NCBI RefSeq assembly: GCF_001618885.1
Contig: NZ_CP015114.1
Location: 1,426,001-1,490,000, forward strand
Source of the DNA: Staphylococcus condimenti
GTDB taxonomy: Bacteria > Bacillota > Bacilli > Staphylococcales > Staphylococcaceae
Length of the DNA: 64,000 nucleotides
Reading direction: 5' to 3'
Part shown: positions 19,222 to 28,333 of the stretch, one piece after another
Position numbering within the stretch: the first letter of the stretch is position 1
Layout: the number at the start of each line of letters is the position of its first letter
Notes under the pieces: generated by a model
Told to the model about the DNA's origin: nothing
The model's input: the letters and a program-made list of their open reading frames with translations, nothing else
Databases searched by the model: none
Program-made: the position numbers and the translations under genes

Positions 19222-20190
19222 ATGAAATTTGCAGTGGTTGGAACAGGTGTCATCGGTAGTGGCTGGATTACACGCATGCTTGCACATGGGCATGAAGTAG
19301 TCGCAACAGATCCTGGCGAAGGTGCTTATGAAGCAATGTTATCACAAGTTAAACAAAACTGGCCTTATGCTGAACGTATGGGGTTAGCACCTGACGCTTC
19401 TATCGATAACCTGACTTTTACACCTCATTTGGAGGAAGCTGTAAAAGATGCCGAATTAATCCAAGAAAATGTACCGGAAGTTGAAAAAATCAAAGATAAA
19501 GTGCTTACTGAAATAGATTTTTACGCAAAACCAGATGCTATTATCGGTTCTAGTACATCAGGTATCATGCCTACAGAATTACAACAAAACCTTAAACATC
19601 CAGAACGTCTTGTCGTGGCACATCCATTCCATCCGGTTTACATTTTGCCGCTTGTAGAAATTGTACCTGGTGCACAAACAAGTGAATCTACTGTCGCAAA
19701 AGCAGAAGAAATTTATGAGTCTATCGGCAGTGACGTATTACATGTCCGCAATGAAATCGAAGGTCACATTGCAGACCGCTTGATGGAAGCTTTATGGCGT
19801 GAATCATTGCATATTGTCAATGAAGGTATTGCAACAACAGAAGAAGTCGACAAAGCCTTTACTCATGCTGCTGGTTTGCGTTATGCACAATATGGCCCAT
19901 TCATGACTTTCCACCTTGCTGGCGGAAATGGCGGTATGCGTCACATGTTGAAACAATTCGGACCAGCATTGAAAAAACCATGGACAAAATTAATTGCACC
20001 TGAACTTACAACTGATCTTTATAATGCAGTTGTTGAAGGTTGCGAACAATCATCAGCAGGCCATACAATGTCTGAACTTGACCAAAAACGTAACGAATTC
20101 TTAGTCCGTGTTAAAGAACTTGCACAAGAGTATTGGCCAGAAAACAGCGCATATATGAAAAAACGTACTGCTGGCTATGCGGAGGTTTGA
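19222..20190 (+). CDS. L-carnitine dehydrogenase
   Basis: The 322-aa NAD-dependent enzyme oxidises L-carnitine to 3-dehydrocarnitine. It has the N-terminal Rossmann motif GTGVIGSGW (residues 7-15) of the 3-hydroxyacyl-CoA dehydrogenase family and the active-site region VAHPFHPVYILPLVEIVPG with the catalytic histidine. Length matches carnitine dehydrogenases (about 320 aa) and not the longer fatty-acid enzymes. It sits between BKACE and a thioesterase, which fits carnitine breakdown. AAAGGAGG lies inside the end of the previous gene. Confidence 0.88.
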   Translation: MKFAVVGTGVIGSGWITRMLAHGHEVVATDPGEGAYEAMLSQVKQNWPYAERMGLAPDASIDNLTFTPHLEEAVKDAELIQENVPEVEKIKDKVLTEIDFYAKPDAIIGSSTSGIMPTELQQNLKHPERLVVAHPFHPVYILPLVEIVPGAQTSESTVAKAEEIYESIGSDVLHVRNEIEGHIADRLMEALWRESLHIVNEGIATTEEVDKAFTHAAGLRYAQYGPFMTFHLAGGNGGMRHMLKQFGPALKKPWTKLIAPELTTDLYNAVVEGCEQSSAGHTMSELDQKRNEFLVRVKELAQEYWPENSAYMKKRTAGYAEV

Positions 20191-20664
20191 TTGATGTCTG
20201 AACATTTCACTTACAATGTAACCGTTCAAGATGCTTGGCTTGATCATAACCAGCATATGAACGATGCTGAATACAATCGTGTCTTCAGTGATGCAACAGA
20301 CGTGTGGCTCGCTCATCTTGGTTTAGATACAGAAACCATTTCAGAAATCGGTTATACTGTTTTCACTTTGGAAAATCATTTGATTTATAAAAAAGAGGTA
20401 CCTCAAAAAGAGCAACTTTCTGTAAAAGTGCGTTTGGTAGACTATGATGCCAAACGCTGTCATGTCTTCATGGAATTATCTGACTCAAAAGAAGATATTT
20501 GTGCGACTTATGAAGTGATGTTAATGGGAATAGATACAACAAGCGGACGCCCTGCTCCTTTCCCAGGTAATATAATGAAAAAAGTGGAAGAAGAATCAAA
20601 GTTAGAAGAAAGTGCTGAAAATCCTAAAGAGCTTGGGCGTCAAATCGGCATCAAACATAAATAA
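20191..20664 (+). CDS. Hotdog-fold thioesterase, predicted betainyl-CoA thioesterase
   Basis: The 157-aa protein has the 4HBT-type hotdog opening (WLDHNQHMNDAEYNRVFSDA) with the catalytic aspartate and histidine, and ends QIGIKHK. In the carnitine pathway the third step hydrolyses betainyl-CoA to glycine betaine and CoA. It follows the dehydrogenase with no gap, so it is the last gene of a three-gene operon. A paralogue with the same C-terminal motif is at 39055, away from the operon. The product glycine betaine is an osmoprotectant, so the operon may link carnitine to salt tolerance. Confidence 0.85.
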   Translation: MMSEHFTYNVTVQDAWLDHNQHMNDAEYNRVFSDATDVWLAHLGLDTETISEIGYTVFTLENHLIYKKEVPQKEQLSVKVRLVDYDAKRCHVFMELSDSKEDICATYEVMLMGIDTTSGRPAPFPGNIMKKVEEESKLEESAENPKELGRQIGIKHK

Positions 20665-20681
20665 CAATAAATCAGAACCCC

Positions 20682-20718
20682 AAAAACGTCGATGCTGGTG
20701 CGAGCATCGACGTTTTGT
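20682..20718 (+). terminator. Terminator of carnitine operon
   Basis: ACGTCGATGCT pairs perfectly with AGCATCGACGT over a 6-nt loop, followed by TTTG. Confidence 0.85.
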
Positions 20719-20777
20719 ATATATTCAAGATACCTCAAGTCTGCAATATTGGAGCACAGTCTAAAAATCTATCATTT

Positions 20778-21398
20778 TTATTGGGTTAATATTTTAATGA
20801 TATTTTTTATGATTACGAAACTCACGATTAAAATAATAATACTAGATACCTTATTCAATATCACAATATTTTTTCCTGTTTTATCTACAGATCCCAATAA
20901 TCGTCCTGCAATTGCTAAAAATATAAACCATAACCAAGACACAGAAACAGTTGCGACCGCAAACAACACTTTATCTAAACCATTATATACAGAAGCACTC
21001 GTACCAATTACGCCGATTGTATCCATAATAGCGTGCGGATTCAACAATGAAACAGATAAAGCAAACCCAATTTGCTTTTTTGCACTCATCGGCTCAAAAT
21101 TCTGAAGATTATCAGGTTTTTCTTTCCATAATGACCATGCCATATAAAGCAAAAATACCAAACCTATAATATAAATAATCAGCTGTAATATCGGCAATGA
21201 CATTAAAATGAGCGACACACCCAAAATAGCAAGAACAATCAGCAATGTATCACATAATCCTGCTGTAATAATGACTGGCAGCGCACCTATCAATTTTTTC
21301 TGGTTTGCACCCTGATTAAATACGAATACATTTTGTGCACCTAAGGGTAATATTAGACCTAACGCTAATAAAAAGCCATGTATCACCGGTTGTAACAT
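20778..21398 (-). CDS. LysE/ArgO-type amino acid exporter
   Basis: The 206-aa inner-membrane protein has the LysE family signature near the N-terminus (LGLILPLGAQNVFVFNQGA) and about five to six transmembrane helices. Members export lysine, arginine or other amino acids. I start at ATG 21398, with GAGAGGAG 8 nt upstream; the longer frame begins inside the ribosome site. Monocistronic on the minus strand. The substrate is not determined by the sequence. Confidence 0.85.
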   Translation of the reverse strand: MLQPVIHGFLLALGLILPLGAQNVFVFNQGANQKKLIGALPVIITAGLCDTLLIVLAILGVSLILMSLPILQLIIYIIGLVFLLYMAWSLWKEKPDNLQNFEPMSAKKQIGFALSVSLLNPHAIMDTIGVIGTSASVYNGLDKVLFAVATVSVSWLWFIFLAIAGRLLGSVDKTGKNIVILNKVSSIIILIVSFVIIKNIIKILTQ

Positions 21399-21501
21399 GA
21401 TAGATGCTCCTCTCATTCATGAATTGTTATCTATTATCCATTACCTTCATATTATTCGCAAGATAACTTTCTGAAATATTGCGACACCGAATAATTGCAT
21501 A

Positions 21502-21535
21502 TAAAAAAGGCGCCTACCCATATGGTAAGCGCCTA
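21502..21535 (-). terminator. Terminator of mccA-mccB
   Basis: On the minus strand AGGCGC-TTACC pairs with GGGTA-GGCGCCT, followed by TTTTTTA. Confidence 0.85.
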
Positions 21536-21555
21536 TCAATATCATATCTATACTA

Positions 21556-22701
21556 TTAATTTAATTTATCTAAAGCTTGTTTCAAGTCTGCAACTAAATC
21601 ATCTGTATCTTCAATACCAACTGACAAACGAATTAAGCCGTCAGCAATACCTTCTTTTTCACGTACATCTTTAGGAATAGATGCATGTGTCATAAGTGCT
21701 GGAACAGAGATTAAACTTTCTACAGCTCCTAAGCTTTCTGCTAGTGTGAAATATTCTGTTTCACGAATAACAGCTTTAGCAGCATCTACATCTTTAACCA
21801 CAAATGATACTACACCTGTGTGGCCTGACGCTTGGCGTTCTTGAACATCATGGTTCAAATGATCTTTCAAACTTGGGTGAAAGACTGCTTCAACATTTGG
21901 ATGTTCTGATAACATTTCAGTTACTGCAACAGCATTACGGCTAACTTGATCCATACGCAATGCTAATGTTTTAATACCGCGAATTAACAAGTAGCTGTCT
22001 TGTGGTCCTAAAATACCACCTGTTGAGTTTTGAATAAAACCAATACGTTCAGCTAATTCTTCGTTATCAGTTACAACTAAACCAGCAATAACATCACTGT
22101 GTCCGCCAATATATTTAGAAGCTGAGTGCAATACGATGTCAGCGCCTAAAGCTAGAGGGTTTTGGAAGTAAGGTGACATGAATGTGTTATCTACTACTGA
22201 AATCAAATTGTGTTTACGTGCGATATCAGCTGAAGCTTGAATATCAGTTACACGCAACAATGGATTTGATGGTGTTTCGATAAATAACATTTTAGTTTCT
22301 GGTTTAATCGCATTTTCAATGTTTTCAGTATATGTTGTATCAACGAAATCAGCATCAATGCCTAAACGTTTAAATACTTTAGTTAACACGCGGAATGTTC
22401 CGCCATAAACATCTGAATTCACTACGATGTGATCACCTTTGTCTAATAACATCACGACTGCTGAAATTGCTGCAACACCTGAACCGAATGCGAAACCGAA
22501 ACGTCCGCCTTCTAAATCAGCAATTGTGCTTTCTAAAGCAGTACGTGTTGGGTTGCCGCTTCGTGAGTATTCATAACCTTCACGCAAGTCACCGATATCA
22601 TCTTGTAAATAAGTGCTTGTTTGATAAATAGGTGTTGTTACCGCACCAGTATAATCGTCAGTAGTATGTCCGCCATGAACCATTTGTGTTTTCTTTTTCA
22701 T
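21556..22701 (-). CDS. mccB: Cystathionine gamma-lyase / homocysteine gamma-lyase (PLP)
   Basis: The 381-aa PLP enzyme of the Cys/Met metabolism family carries the cofactor lysine Lys196 in HSASKYIGGHSD and other family motifs (YSRSGNPTRTALE, FVDTTYTENI). It is the second gene after the cystathionine beta-synthase-like mccA, an arrangement known from Bacillus and staphylococci for reverse transsulfuration (homocysteine to cysteine). I therefore call it MccB and not MetB/MetC, although the sequence alone does not exclude these. Gap to mccA is 42 bp. Confidence 0.85.
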   Translation of the reverse strand: MKKKTQMVHGGHTTDDYTGAVTTPIYQTSTYLQDDIGDLREGYEYSRSGNPTRTALESTIADLEGGRFGFAFGSGVAAISAVVMLLDKGDHIVVNSDVYGGTFRVLTKVFKRLGIDADFVDTTYTENIENAIKPETKMLFIETPSNPLLRVTDIQASADIARKHNLISVVDNTFMSPYFQNPLALGADIVLHSASKYIGGHSDVIAGLVVTDNEELAERIGFIQNSTGGILGPQDSYLLIRGIKTLALRMDQVSRNAVAVTEMLSEHPNVEAVFHPSLKDHLNHDVQERQASGHTGVVSFVVKDVDAAKAVIRETEYFTLAESLGAVESLISVPALMTHASIPKDVREKEGIADGLIRLSVGIEDTDDLVADLKQALDKLN

Positions 22702-22743
22702 TATCTCATTCGACTCCTTTATTTGTTAGGTTTGAAATCTGCT

Positions 22744-23640
22744 TTACTTGCTTTGATAATTAAAAATAGATTTAGACATGTAACGGTCGCTGCCGTCTGG
22801 GAAAATTGTTACGATAACTCCCTTGTCTAGACGTGCTTTCATTTCTAAAGCACCCTGCAATGCAGCTCCCGATGAACTGCCTGCTAAAATACCTTCTTGC
22901 AACGCAAGACGTTTTACATTTTTAAATGCTTCTGCATCACTGATAGTTAAAATTTCTGAAACGACATCTTTTTCTAAGAAACCTGGCCATTTTTCAGAGC
23001 CAATACCTTCTGTATCATGCAAATGTCTAGGTCCGCCATTCAAAATAGAACCTTCAGGCTCTATTAAAATATTTTTAGCATGACGTTCTGCTAATCCTTC
23101 TGCTGTTCCTGTAAAAGTACCGCCAGAACCAACGCCTGCTACGAAATAGTCAATTTCTGGTAATTCGTTTAAAATTTCTTGTGCTAACGTTTCGCGATAA
23201 GCACCTGGGTTATCCTCTGTTTCGAATTGGTTCGTGTAATATGCACCGTGCTCATCTGCATATGCTTTCGCAGCATTTTGTGCACCTATCATGCCGCCAT
23301 TTTGCGGTGTTCGGATAACTTCTGCACCTAGTGCTTCCATAATCGATATTTTTTCGGCCGCAAATCCTTCAGGTGCATAAATCACACAACGCAATCCGTA
23401 ATGATTTGCTGCAATTGCTAAGCCGATTCCTGTATTGCCGGCTGAAGCTTCTACAATCGTATCGCCGCGTTTAATTTGTCCACGTTCTAATGCTTGTTCA
23501 ATCAGATATTTGCCCAAACGATCTTTCACACTGCCGCCAGGGTTATACTGTTCTAACTTCGCATAGATTTCAACGTTATCATCGCTGAACGATTCCAATT
23601 TGACAAGAGGCGTATTGCCGATTAAATCAAATGCAATCAT
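22744..23640 (-). CDS. mccA: Cystathionine beta-synthase / O-acetylserine-dependent type, MccA-like
   Basis: The 298-aa fold-type II PLP enzyme has Lys39 in NPGGSVKDR as cofactor lysine, the substrate loop EASAGNTGIG and the phosphate-binding GVGSGGTFTG. It resembles cysteine synthase but, paired with mccB, is predicted to join homocysteine and serine or O-acetylserine to cystathionine. No luxS/mtn genes are in this operon, unlike Bacillus. GGAGG precedes the ATG. CymR control is likely from the family, but I could not fix a site. Confidence 0.85.
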   Translation of the reverse strand: MIAFDLIGNTPLVKLESFSDDNVEIYAKLEQYNPGGSVKDRLGKYLIEQALERGQIKRGDTIVEASAGNTGIGLAIAANHYGLRCVIYAPEGFAAEKISIMEALGAEVIRTPQNGGMIGAQNAAKAYADEHGAYYTNQFETEDNPGAYRETLAQEILNELPEIDYFVAGVGSGGTFTGTAEGLAERHAKNILIEPEGSILNGGPRHLHDTEGIGSEKWPGFLEKDVVSEILTISDAEAFKNVKRLALQEGILAGSSSGAALQGALEMKARLDKGVIVTIFPDGSDRYMSKSIFNYQSK

Positions 23641-23785
23641 TGGTTTCCTCCCCGAGAATCTCAGTTTGAATGGCCCGATTCCATTTCTTTCCTGAACTTC
23701 TCCCTTTATTCCTACTATACTGATATGGATTATAAACCATTAGCACATATATTGCAATTATGCTATTTCTTTTTATCTTAACTCC

Positions 23786-23835
23786 AAAAAAAGAGCAGGA
23801 CAAAAAACTTATAAAATCGTTTCTTGTCCTGCTCT
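23786..23835 (-). terminator. Terminator of the symporter gene
   Basis: On the minus strand AGAGCAGGACAA pairs with TTGTCCTGCTCT (12 bp), followed by TTTTTTTGG. Confidence 0.9.
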
Positions 23836-23842
23836 GTTTCTT

Positions 23843-25174
23843 CTATTTAAATAATTGCATCACAAAGACTAATAAAATTACTGCTGGTAAAACAAACTTC
23901 ACTAAGTAATACCAAGGTACAAATAGTTTAAGAGGATCTCGACCAAAGACCTTTTCTAAATCTTTCATATTCAACAACTGACCTACAAAGAGCGTTGTAG
24001 CAAATGCACCTAAAGGCATTAAAATATTAGAAACTAGAAAATCCATATTATCGAAAATACTTCCTGCACCAAAATGGAGACCACTTAAACTGCTGAATGA
24101 AAGTGTCGCGGGTATGCTGATTAAAAATACCAGCACGCTGCCGATAACTGCTACTTTCTTACGTTTACGGTTATCATTCTTAGTAAAGTTGGAAACATTC
24201 AATTCAAGCAATGAAATAGATGAAGTGAGTGCTGCAAATAAGAATAAGATAAGGAAAATCAAATAGAAACCTGAGCCAAAGCTCATTTGTTCAAAAACGC
24301 GCGGTAAAACTTTAAATAATAATCCTGGTCCTTCTTCTGGTTTATATCCGAATGCATTAATTGCTGGGAAAATAGCAAGTCCAGCAAGCAATGACACAAT
24401 AATATTCATAATTACAATAGATAATGCAGATGTTTTAATCGTCATTTCTTTCGGTGCATAACTCGCATAAGTAATCATCCCTGTTGTGCCGAGTGATAAT
24501 GCAAAGAAAGATTGGCCTAAAGCAAACAAGACACCTTGCATAGAAAGGTCCTCCATACGCGGTTCTAAAATAAAACGCACGCCTTCTGCTGCACCGTCTA
24601 ATGAGAGAGATTTGATAACGATGAGAATAAGAAAAACAAAAAGTAATGGCATCATTACTTTAGAAGCTTTCTCTAAACCATGTTCCACACCCAGCATTAC
24701 GATGATCATTGTAATTAAAATAAAGACACCTTGTCCTATAATTGTATACACAGAATTGCTGATAACTTGATCAAAGTGAATACTTCCAAGTGTTCCGCTT
24801 CCTAATCCGACAAGCTGCATAGCTACTTGCGCAATATAAATAATAATCCATCCGCCGACGACACTGTAAAATCCAAACAGTACAAATACCGCAAGATTTC
24901 CGCTCCATCCTATGATGTTTGTCCATTTTTTTCCAGAAAGTTTGCCGAAAATTGCGGTGGTATAAGTACGGCCAAGTTTACCTATTGTAAATTCCATAAT
25001 CAATAAGGGTAAGCCGATAAAAATTGTAAATACTAAAAACATAAGCAAGAACGCGCCTCCGCCGTATACGCCGGCCATGTATGGGAACTTCCACATTGCA
25101 CCGAGTCCGATTGCAGAGCCTGCGCTCGCTAAAATAAAACCTGTTGACGTTTTCCATTGTGATTGTTTAGACAC
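23843..25174 (-). CDS. Sodium:neurotransmitter symporter (NSS) family transporter
   Basis: The integral membrane protein of about 443 aa has the NSS opening (ASAGSAIGLGAMWKFPYMAG), the first helix that carries the Na+ and substrate sites in LeuT-like proteins, and about 11-12 hydrophobic segments. Bacterial members import amino acids with Na+. The frame also has ATG at 25183, but AAAAGG directly abuts it; GTG at 25174 is 8-9 nt from the site, so I prefer it. Single gene with its own terminator. Confidence 0.85.
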   Translation of the reverse strand: MSKQSQWKTSTGFILASAGSAIGLGAMWKFPYMAGVYGGGAFLLMFLVFTIFIGLPLLIMEFTIGKLGRTYTTAIFGKLSGKKWTNIIGWSGNLAVFVLFGFYSVVGGWIIIYIAQVAMQLVGLGSGTLGSIHFDQVISNSVYTIIGQGVFILITMIIVMLGVEHGLEKASKVMMPLLFVFLILIVIKSLSLDGAAEGVRFILEPRMEDLSMQGVLFALGQSFFALSLGTTGMITYASYAPKEMTIKTSALSIVIMNIIVSLLAGLAIFPAINAFGYKPEEGPGLLFKVLPRVFEQMSFGSGFYLIFLILFLFAALTSSISLLELNVSNFTKNDNRKRKKVAVIGSVLVFLISIPATLSFSSLSGLHFGAGSIFDNMDFLVSNILMPLGAFATTLFVGQLLNMKDLEKVFGRDPLKLFVPWYYLVKFVLPAVILLVFVMQLFK

Positions 25175-25491
25175 ATCGTTCATCCTTTTCTATCTATAAG
25201 ATCCGTATCATTTTAAGAAACAAACATTAAATGAGACTGTTCACTATTAAGAACAGCCTGGTTTTAAATAATTGTTATAACAACAAATGAATTATTTACT
25301 TTAAAGCGTTTAAGTAATTAAGTAAACTATAACACAATTTTTGTTTTTCATCAACAGAAGTAGCTTTACTGACGTGCTCTAATCTCTTTCGATTGTAATT
25401 TTGGATAAAATAAAAAGAGATTGCACCGCATTCAAGTCGGTCAACCTCAAAAGTTAATCTATATTAAAATGGTTTGTATCATTTTTATTTA
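25175..25491. other. Spacer, no gene seen
   Basis: This 317-bp AT-rich spacer contains a small hairpin (AGACTGTTC at 25234 with GAACAGCCT at 25251) that may end transcripts of the upstream regulator gene. No coding potential was found. Confidence 0.4.
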
Positions 25492-26079
25492 TTAATGTCC
25501 TTTTGCTGCTTCTTTCAATTCAAATAATGAATCCAGCATATTCGCAACATCCAGTTGTAACGTCTTACGTCTATAACTCAATTCATCAAAATAGTTAATG
25601 AATGTAGTACGGATGAAACCGCTTTCCATAACACCTAAAACTAACTCACGGAAGCTCTCAAATGAGATCTCTATATCATTTGCATCATAATAACGTTTGA
25701 AAGTAACATCCAAATCCTTATGCAAACTTGCTACACCGTCATACAATTCTTCTTTAAATTCATCCGGTGCTTGCGTGAACTGCAGATATAAACGCAGATA
25801 ATTAATATCCGTATCGAATACAGTTTTAAGAATAAATTCTTTCAAGTTTCCTAAACTAAGTGTATCTGAGCTCTTTTTATTTTCGATTTCAATCACACGT
25901 TCAAAATAACCTACACAACGTTGTGCACACTCACGGTAAATTGCTGCCTTGCTTGGAAAATAATAATACAAGCTTGCTTTCTTAATATCTACGCTTTTAG
26001 CAAGTTCGTCTAAAGTACAACCGTAATAGCTTTTTTGCGCAAACAATTCAATTGCATTGTCTATAATTTCACTTTTCAA
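25492..26079 (-). CDS. TetR-family regulator, IcaR-like
   Basis: The 195-aa protein strongly resembles IcaR, the repressor of the biofilm ica operon. The helix-turn-helix region (IIDNAIELFAQKSYYGCTLD, ELAKSVDIKKASLYYYFPSK) is close to that of IcaR, and the C-terminal domain follows the same pattern. No icaADBC genes are next to it, so its target is unknown; it may control itself or distant genes. I use TTG 26079, with GGAGG 8 nt upstream. The next gene on the same strand is 266 bp away. Confidence 0.8.
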   Translation of the reverse strand: MKSEIIDNAIELFAQKSYYGCTLDELAKSVDIKKASLYYYFPSKAAIYRECAQRCVGYFERVIEIENKKSSDTLSLGNLKEFILKTVFDTDINYLRLYLQFTQAPDEFKEELYDGVASLHKDLDVTFKRYYDANDIEISFESFRELVLGVMESGFIRTTFINYFDELSYRRKTLQLDVANMLDSLFELKEAAKGH

Positions 26080-26344
26080 TACATATTCCTCCACTCTTCT
26101 TTTCTTACTACGAAATTCGTTTAGCCTAAGTTAACCTGTTCGCACAAAAATACTACTATTATAAAACAATAATTAAAATAAAATATTTTTAAATTGCCTA
26201 TTTACTTTAGTCAATATTTTCGTAACTATACCTTTGCATTGTATAATAACATATATTCATTACATTTAAAAAATAGGTTGTTTATTACCTTTTTTATATC
26301 TTACGCCATTCTAAATATGTTTGTAAATTATTTTTACGTAATAC

Positions 26345-27079
26345 TTACGCTTTACACATAAAATCTACAATTCTTTCTATAATTGCTGCTTTATCTTCAC
26401 TGCGTGGCATGAGATGACCGGCATTTTCAAAACGTTCCACTTCTTTATCCTCAACGTTTGTTAAACCTGCTTCTATTTTAAAAGCACTTTTTCGATAAGA
26501 AGGTTCATCTTGATTTCCATACATCAATAAAGTCGGTGCAGTAATTTGTCCTAACGCTTTCATCGTTTCATCTGTAAAAGTCTCAAAGCGTTGCGCACCT
26601 GCTTTATAATCACGGATGCATGCCATTTCTTCTGCTTGTTCATCATCTGTACATAAAATATAATGCTGCAATCGTTCTCCGTAAGTATTCAAACGCCCTA
26701 TTACACCTTTTTCTCTTTTTTCATAAGGAATGGACATTCCTACAATACGGTCCACCTCATATTGTTCTGCAAGCTTAAGAGAAAAAATGCCACCTAACGA
26801 CACACCGATTACATCAATCTTTTGATAACCTTCAGCTTGTAAAAAATTGTACGCTGCTTCTACATCTCTCCACCAATCTTGAATGTCATATTTTACAAAT
26901 TCAGAAACGGGCAGACCGTGTCCAGTGTAACAAGGTGCATAACAAGTAAAACCTTCTTCATTCAAAGTTTCTGCAACCTCTTTAACATCTTGGATAGTCC
27001 CCGTAAATGAATGCAGTAATAAAATTGCACGCTCTCCGCCTTTCAAATAAAGGTTTTTTGGCGCTTTAACTTTCAACAT
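26345..27079 (-). CDS. Carboxylesterase, Est30-type alpha/beta hydrolase
   Basis: The 244-aa cytoplasmic esterase has a complete triad: Ser94 in IGVSLGG, Asp191 in GNQDEPSY and His222 in NAGHLM, nearly the same positions as in Est30 of Geobacillus. HSFTG near the N-terminus forms the oxyanion hole. I start at ATG 27079, with GGAG 8 nt upstream; the GTG three codons earlier is part of the ribosome site. The genuine substrate is unknown. Confidence 0.88.
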   Translation of the reverse strand: MLKVKAPKNLYLKGGERAILLLHSFTGTIQDVKEVAETLNEEGFTCYAPCYTGHGLPVSEFVKYDIQDWWRDVEAAYNFLQAEGYQKIDVIGVSLGGIFSLKLAEQYEVDRIVGMSIPYEKREKGVIGRLNTYGERLQHYILCTDDEQAEEMACIRDYKAGAQRFETFTDETMKALGQITAPTLLMYGNQDEPSYRKSAFKIEAGLTNVEDKEVERFENAGHLMPRSEDKAAIIERIVDFMCKA

Positions 27080-27160
27080 AAAATTCACTCCTGAGTATTC
27101 CTATATGTTAATTGTACAACCTTTTGTCAAATTCCTCCATTTATGTTTGTATCAATAAAA

Positions 27161-27205
27161 AGAGTATCTGGAAAACGAATAGACGTTTAACAGATACTCT
27201 CAATT
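27161..27205 (-). terminator. Terminator of methyltransferase-like gene
   Basis: AGAGTATCTG pairs with CAGATACTCT, with a second inner AAACG/CGTTT stem; TTTTTATTG follows on the minus strand. Confidence 0.85.
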
Positions 27206-27706
27206 TTAATAAAGATGAGCCATTGCTTGCTCTTCTTGTTGAATACGTATATATAAGAAAAGTGCATAAGGAATAAACAATAAAGCTGTAGTAAAAGCAT
27301 GTGTCAATAAAACTACTCCTATAAGTTCAGGAATAATATTCAAAAAATAATTAGGGTGTTTTACATATTTAAAAATACCTTGGTCTATAATACGATGCTG
27401 TTTCAAAATGTATATTTTCAAAGTCCAAATAGATCCTAAAGTACGAATAACCATGAAAAGTACGATATAACTGAAAACTAATAAAATCAATCCTACTAAA
27501 GAAATAAAATCGAATTTTGGATGTTCTATTATCGCTGTAATGATTGCTGAAACATAAATTAAAGTGTGTGTTATCGCAAGATATTTTGAATTTTTAACAC
27601 CATATTGCTTTGCGCCTTCAGTTTTCAAGACACGTTCGTGTTGAATTGAAATATAAAGTGTATATAATCTGATCGCAAAAAACATCAATAATATAAAAGT
27701 AATCAT
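27206..27706 (-). CDS. Isoprenylcysteine carboxyl methyltransferase-like membrane protein, YpbQ-type
   Basis: The 166-aa membrane protein has four to five hydrophobic helices and the C-terminal ICMT-family signature GIFKYVKHPNYFLNIIPELI (RHPxYxxN/G type) which binds S-adenosylmethionine in relatives. In Bacillus the similar YpbQ (BpsB) is linked to alkylpyrone methylation beside a type III polyketide synthase; no such synthase is present here. Function therefore remains open. Confidence 0.75.
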   Translation of the reverse strand: MITFILLMFFAIRLYTLYISIQHERVLKTEGAKQYGVKNSKYLAITHTLIYVSAIITAIIEHPKFDFISLVGLILLVFSYIVLFMVIRTLGSIWTLKIYILKQHRIIDQGIFKYVKHPNYFLNIIPELIGVVLLTHAFTTALLFIPYALFLYIRIQQEEQAMAHLY

Positions 27707-27870
27707 AGTGGCCTCCGGTGATTATTCTAGTTGTGAAAATTAAAAAACCGTATGTACTTATGAAGACAGGGATAGAATTCATCATAAGGGCATACGGTGA
27801 ATGATTGAGAATTGTTTAACAGTAATGTCTTGGGAGTTTGTACAAGCCATTCTCAATACTATGAGAGATA

Positions 27871-28083
27871 CTATTCTGTTAGGAGAATATTGTGACTGTA
27901 ATCGAGTATTATCTCGATTTCTTTAGGAAGTGAAGGAATAATATCTATATAATACTTACGCTGTCGATAATGCGTTTTTAATTCTGATACAGATGAAAAC
28001 ACTGATGTTAAATTCTAGGTGTGTAGTAAATTCAAAAGATGTATGACTTCGTTTTCTGTTGTCTCGTCGAATGTTAATTTCAT
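27871..28083 (-). pseudogene. Small broken ORF (69 codons, in-frame TAG)
   Basis: In the 627-bp gap between 27707 and 28333 the minus strand has ATG at 28083, 22 sense codons, a TAG at 28017-28015, then 47 more codons in the same frame before the next stop. The translation is protein-like throughout (begins MKLTFDETTENEVIHLLNLL; later KEIEIILDYSHNILLTE). One base change would restore a 70-aa acidic protein. I do not recognise it. The flanks of the gap show only AT-rich sequence and a CCGTATG/CATACGG repeat near 27750-27800. Confidence 0.4.
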
Positions 28084-28333
28084 GATGAATTCTAAGTATA
28101 CGGATGTTTAACTTTGCTTATCAACACAACTAATTTTACTGTGAATCCGTATCATTGCCCATTAATTAAAGTTAAATAAAAAATTAAATATAGTTAATAA
28201 TTTAAATTTTAAACCAACTATTCCGAGCAGATTAATATCCTTTATGCAACCAATGAATTGCATATCACATATGGATTGGGGTATTTATAATGTATAATTA
28301 TATGCATTTATTTGAAAGTATGGAGGGATAAAA

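Noticed and set aside
23710..23745. Possible CymR box upstream of mccA
   Set aside because: Only a partial TAGGAAT-like match; not enough to call against an AT-rich background.
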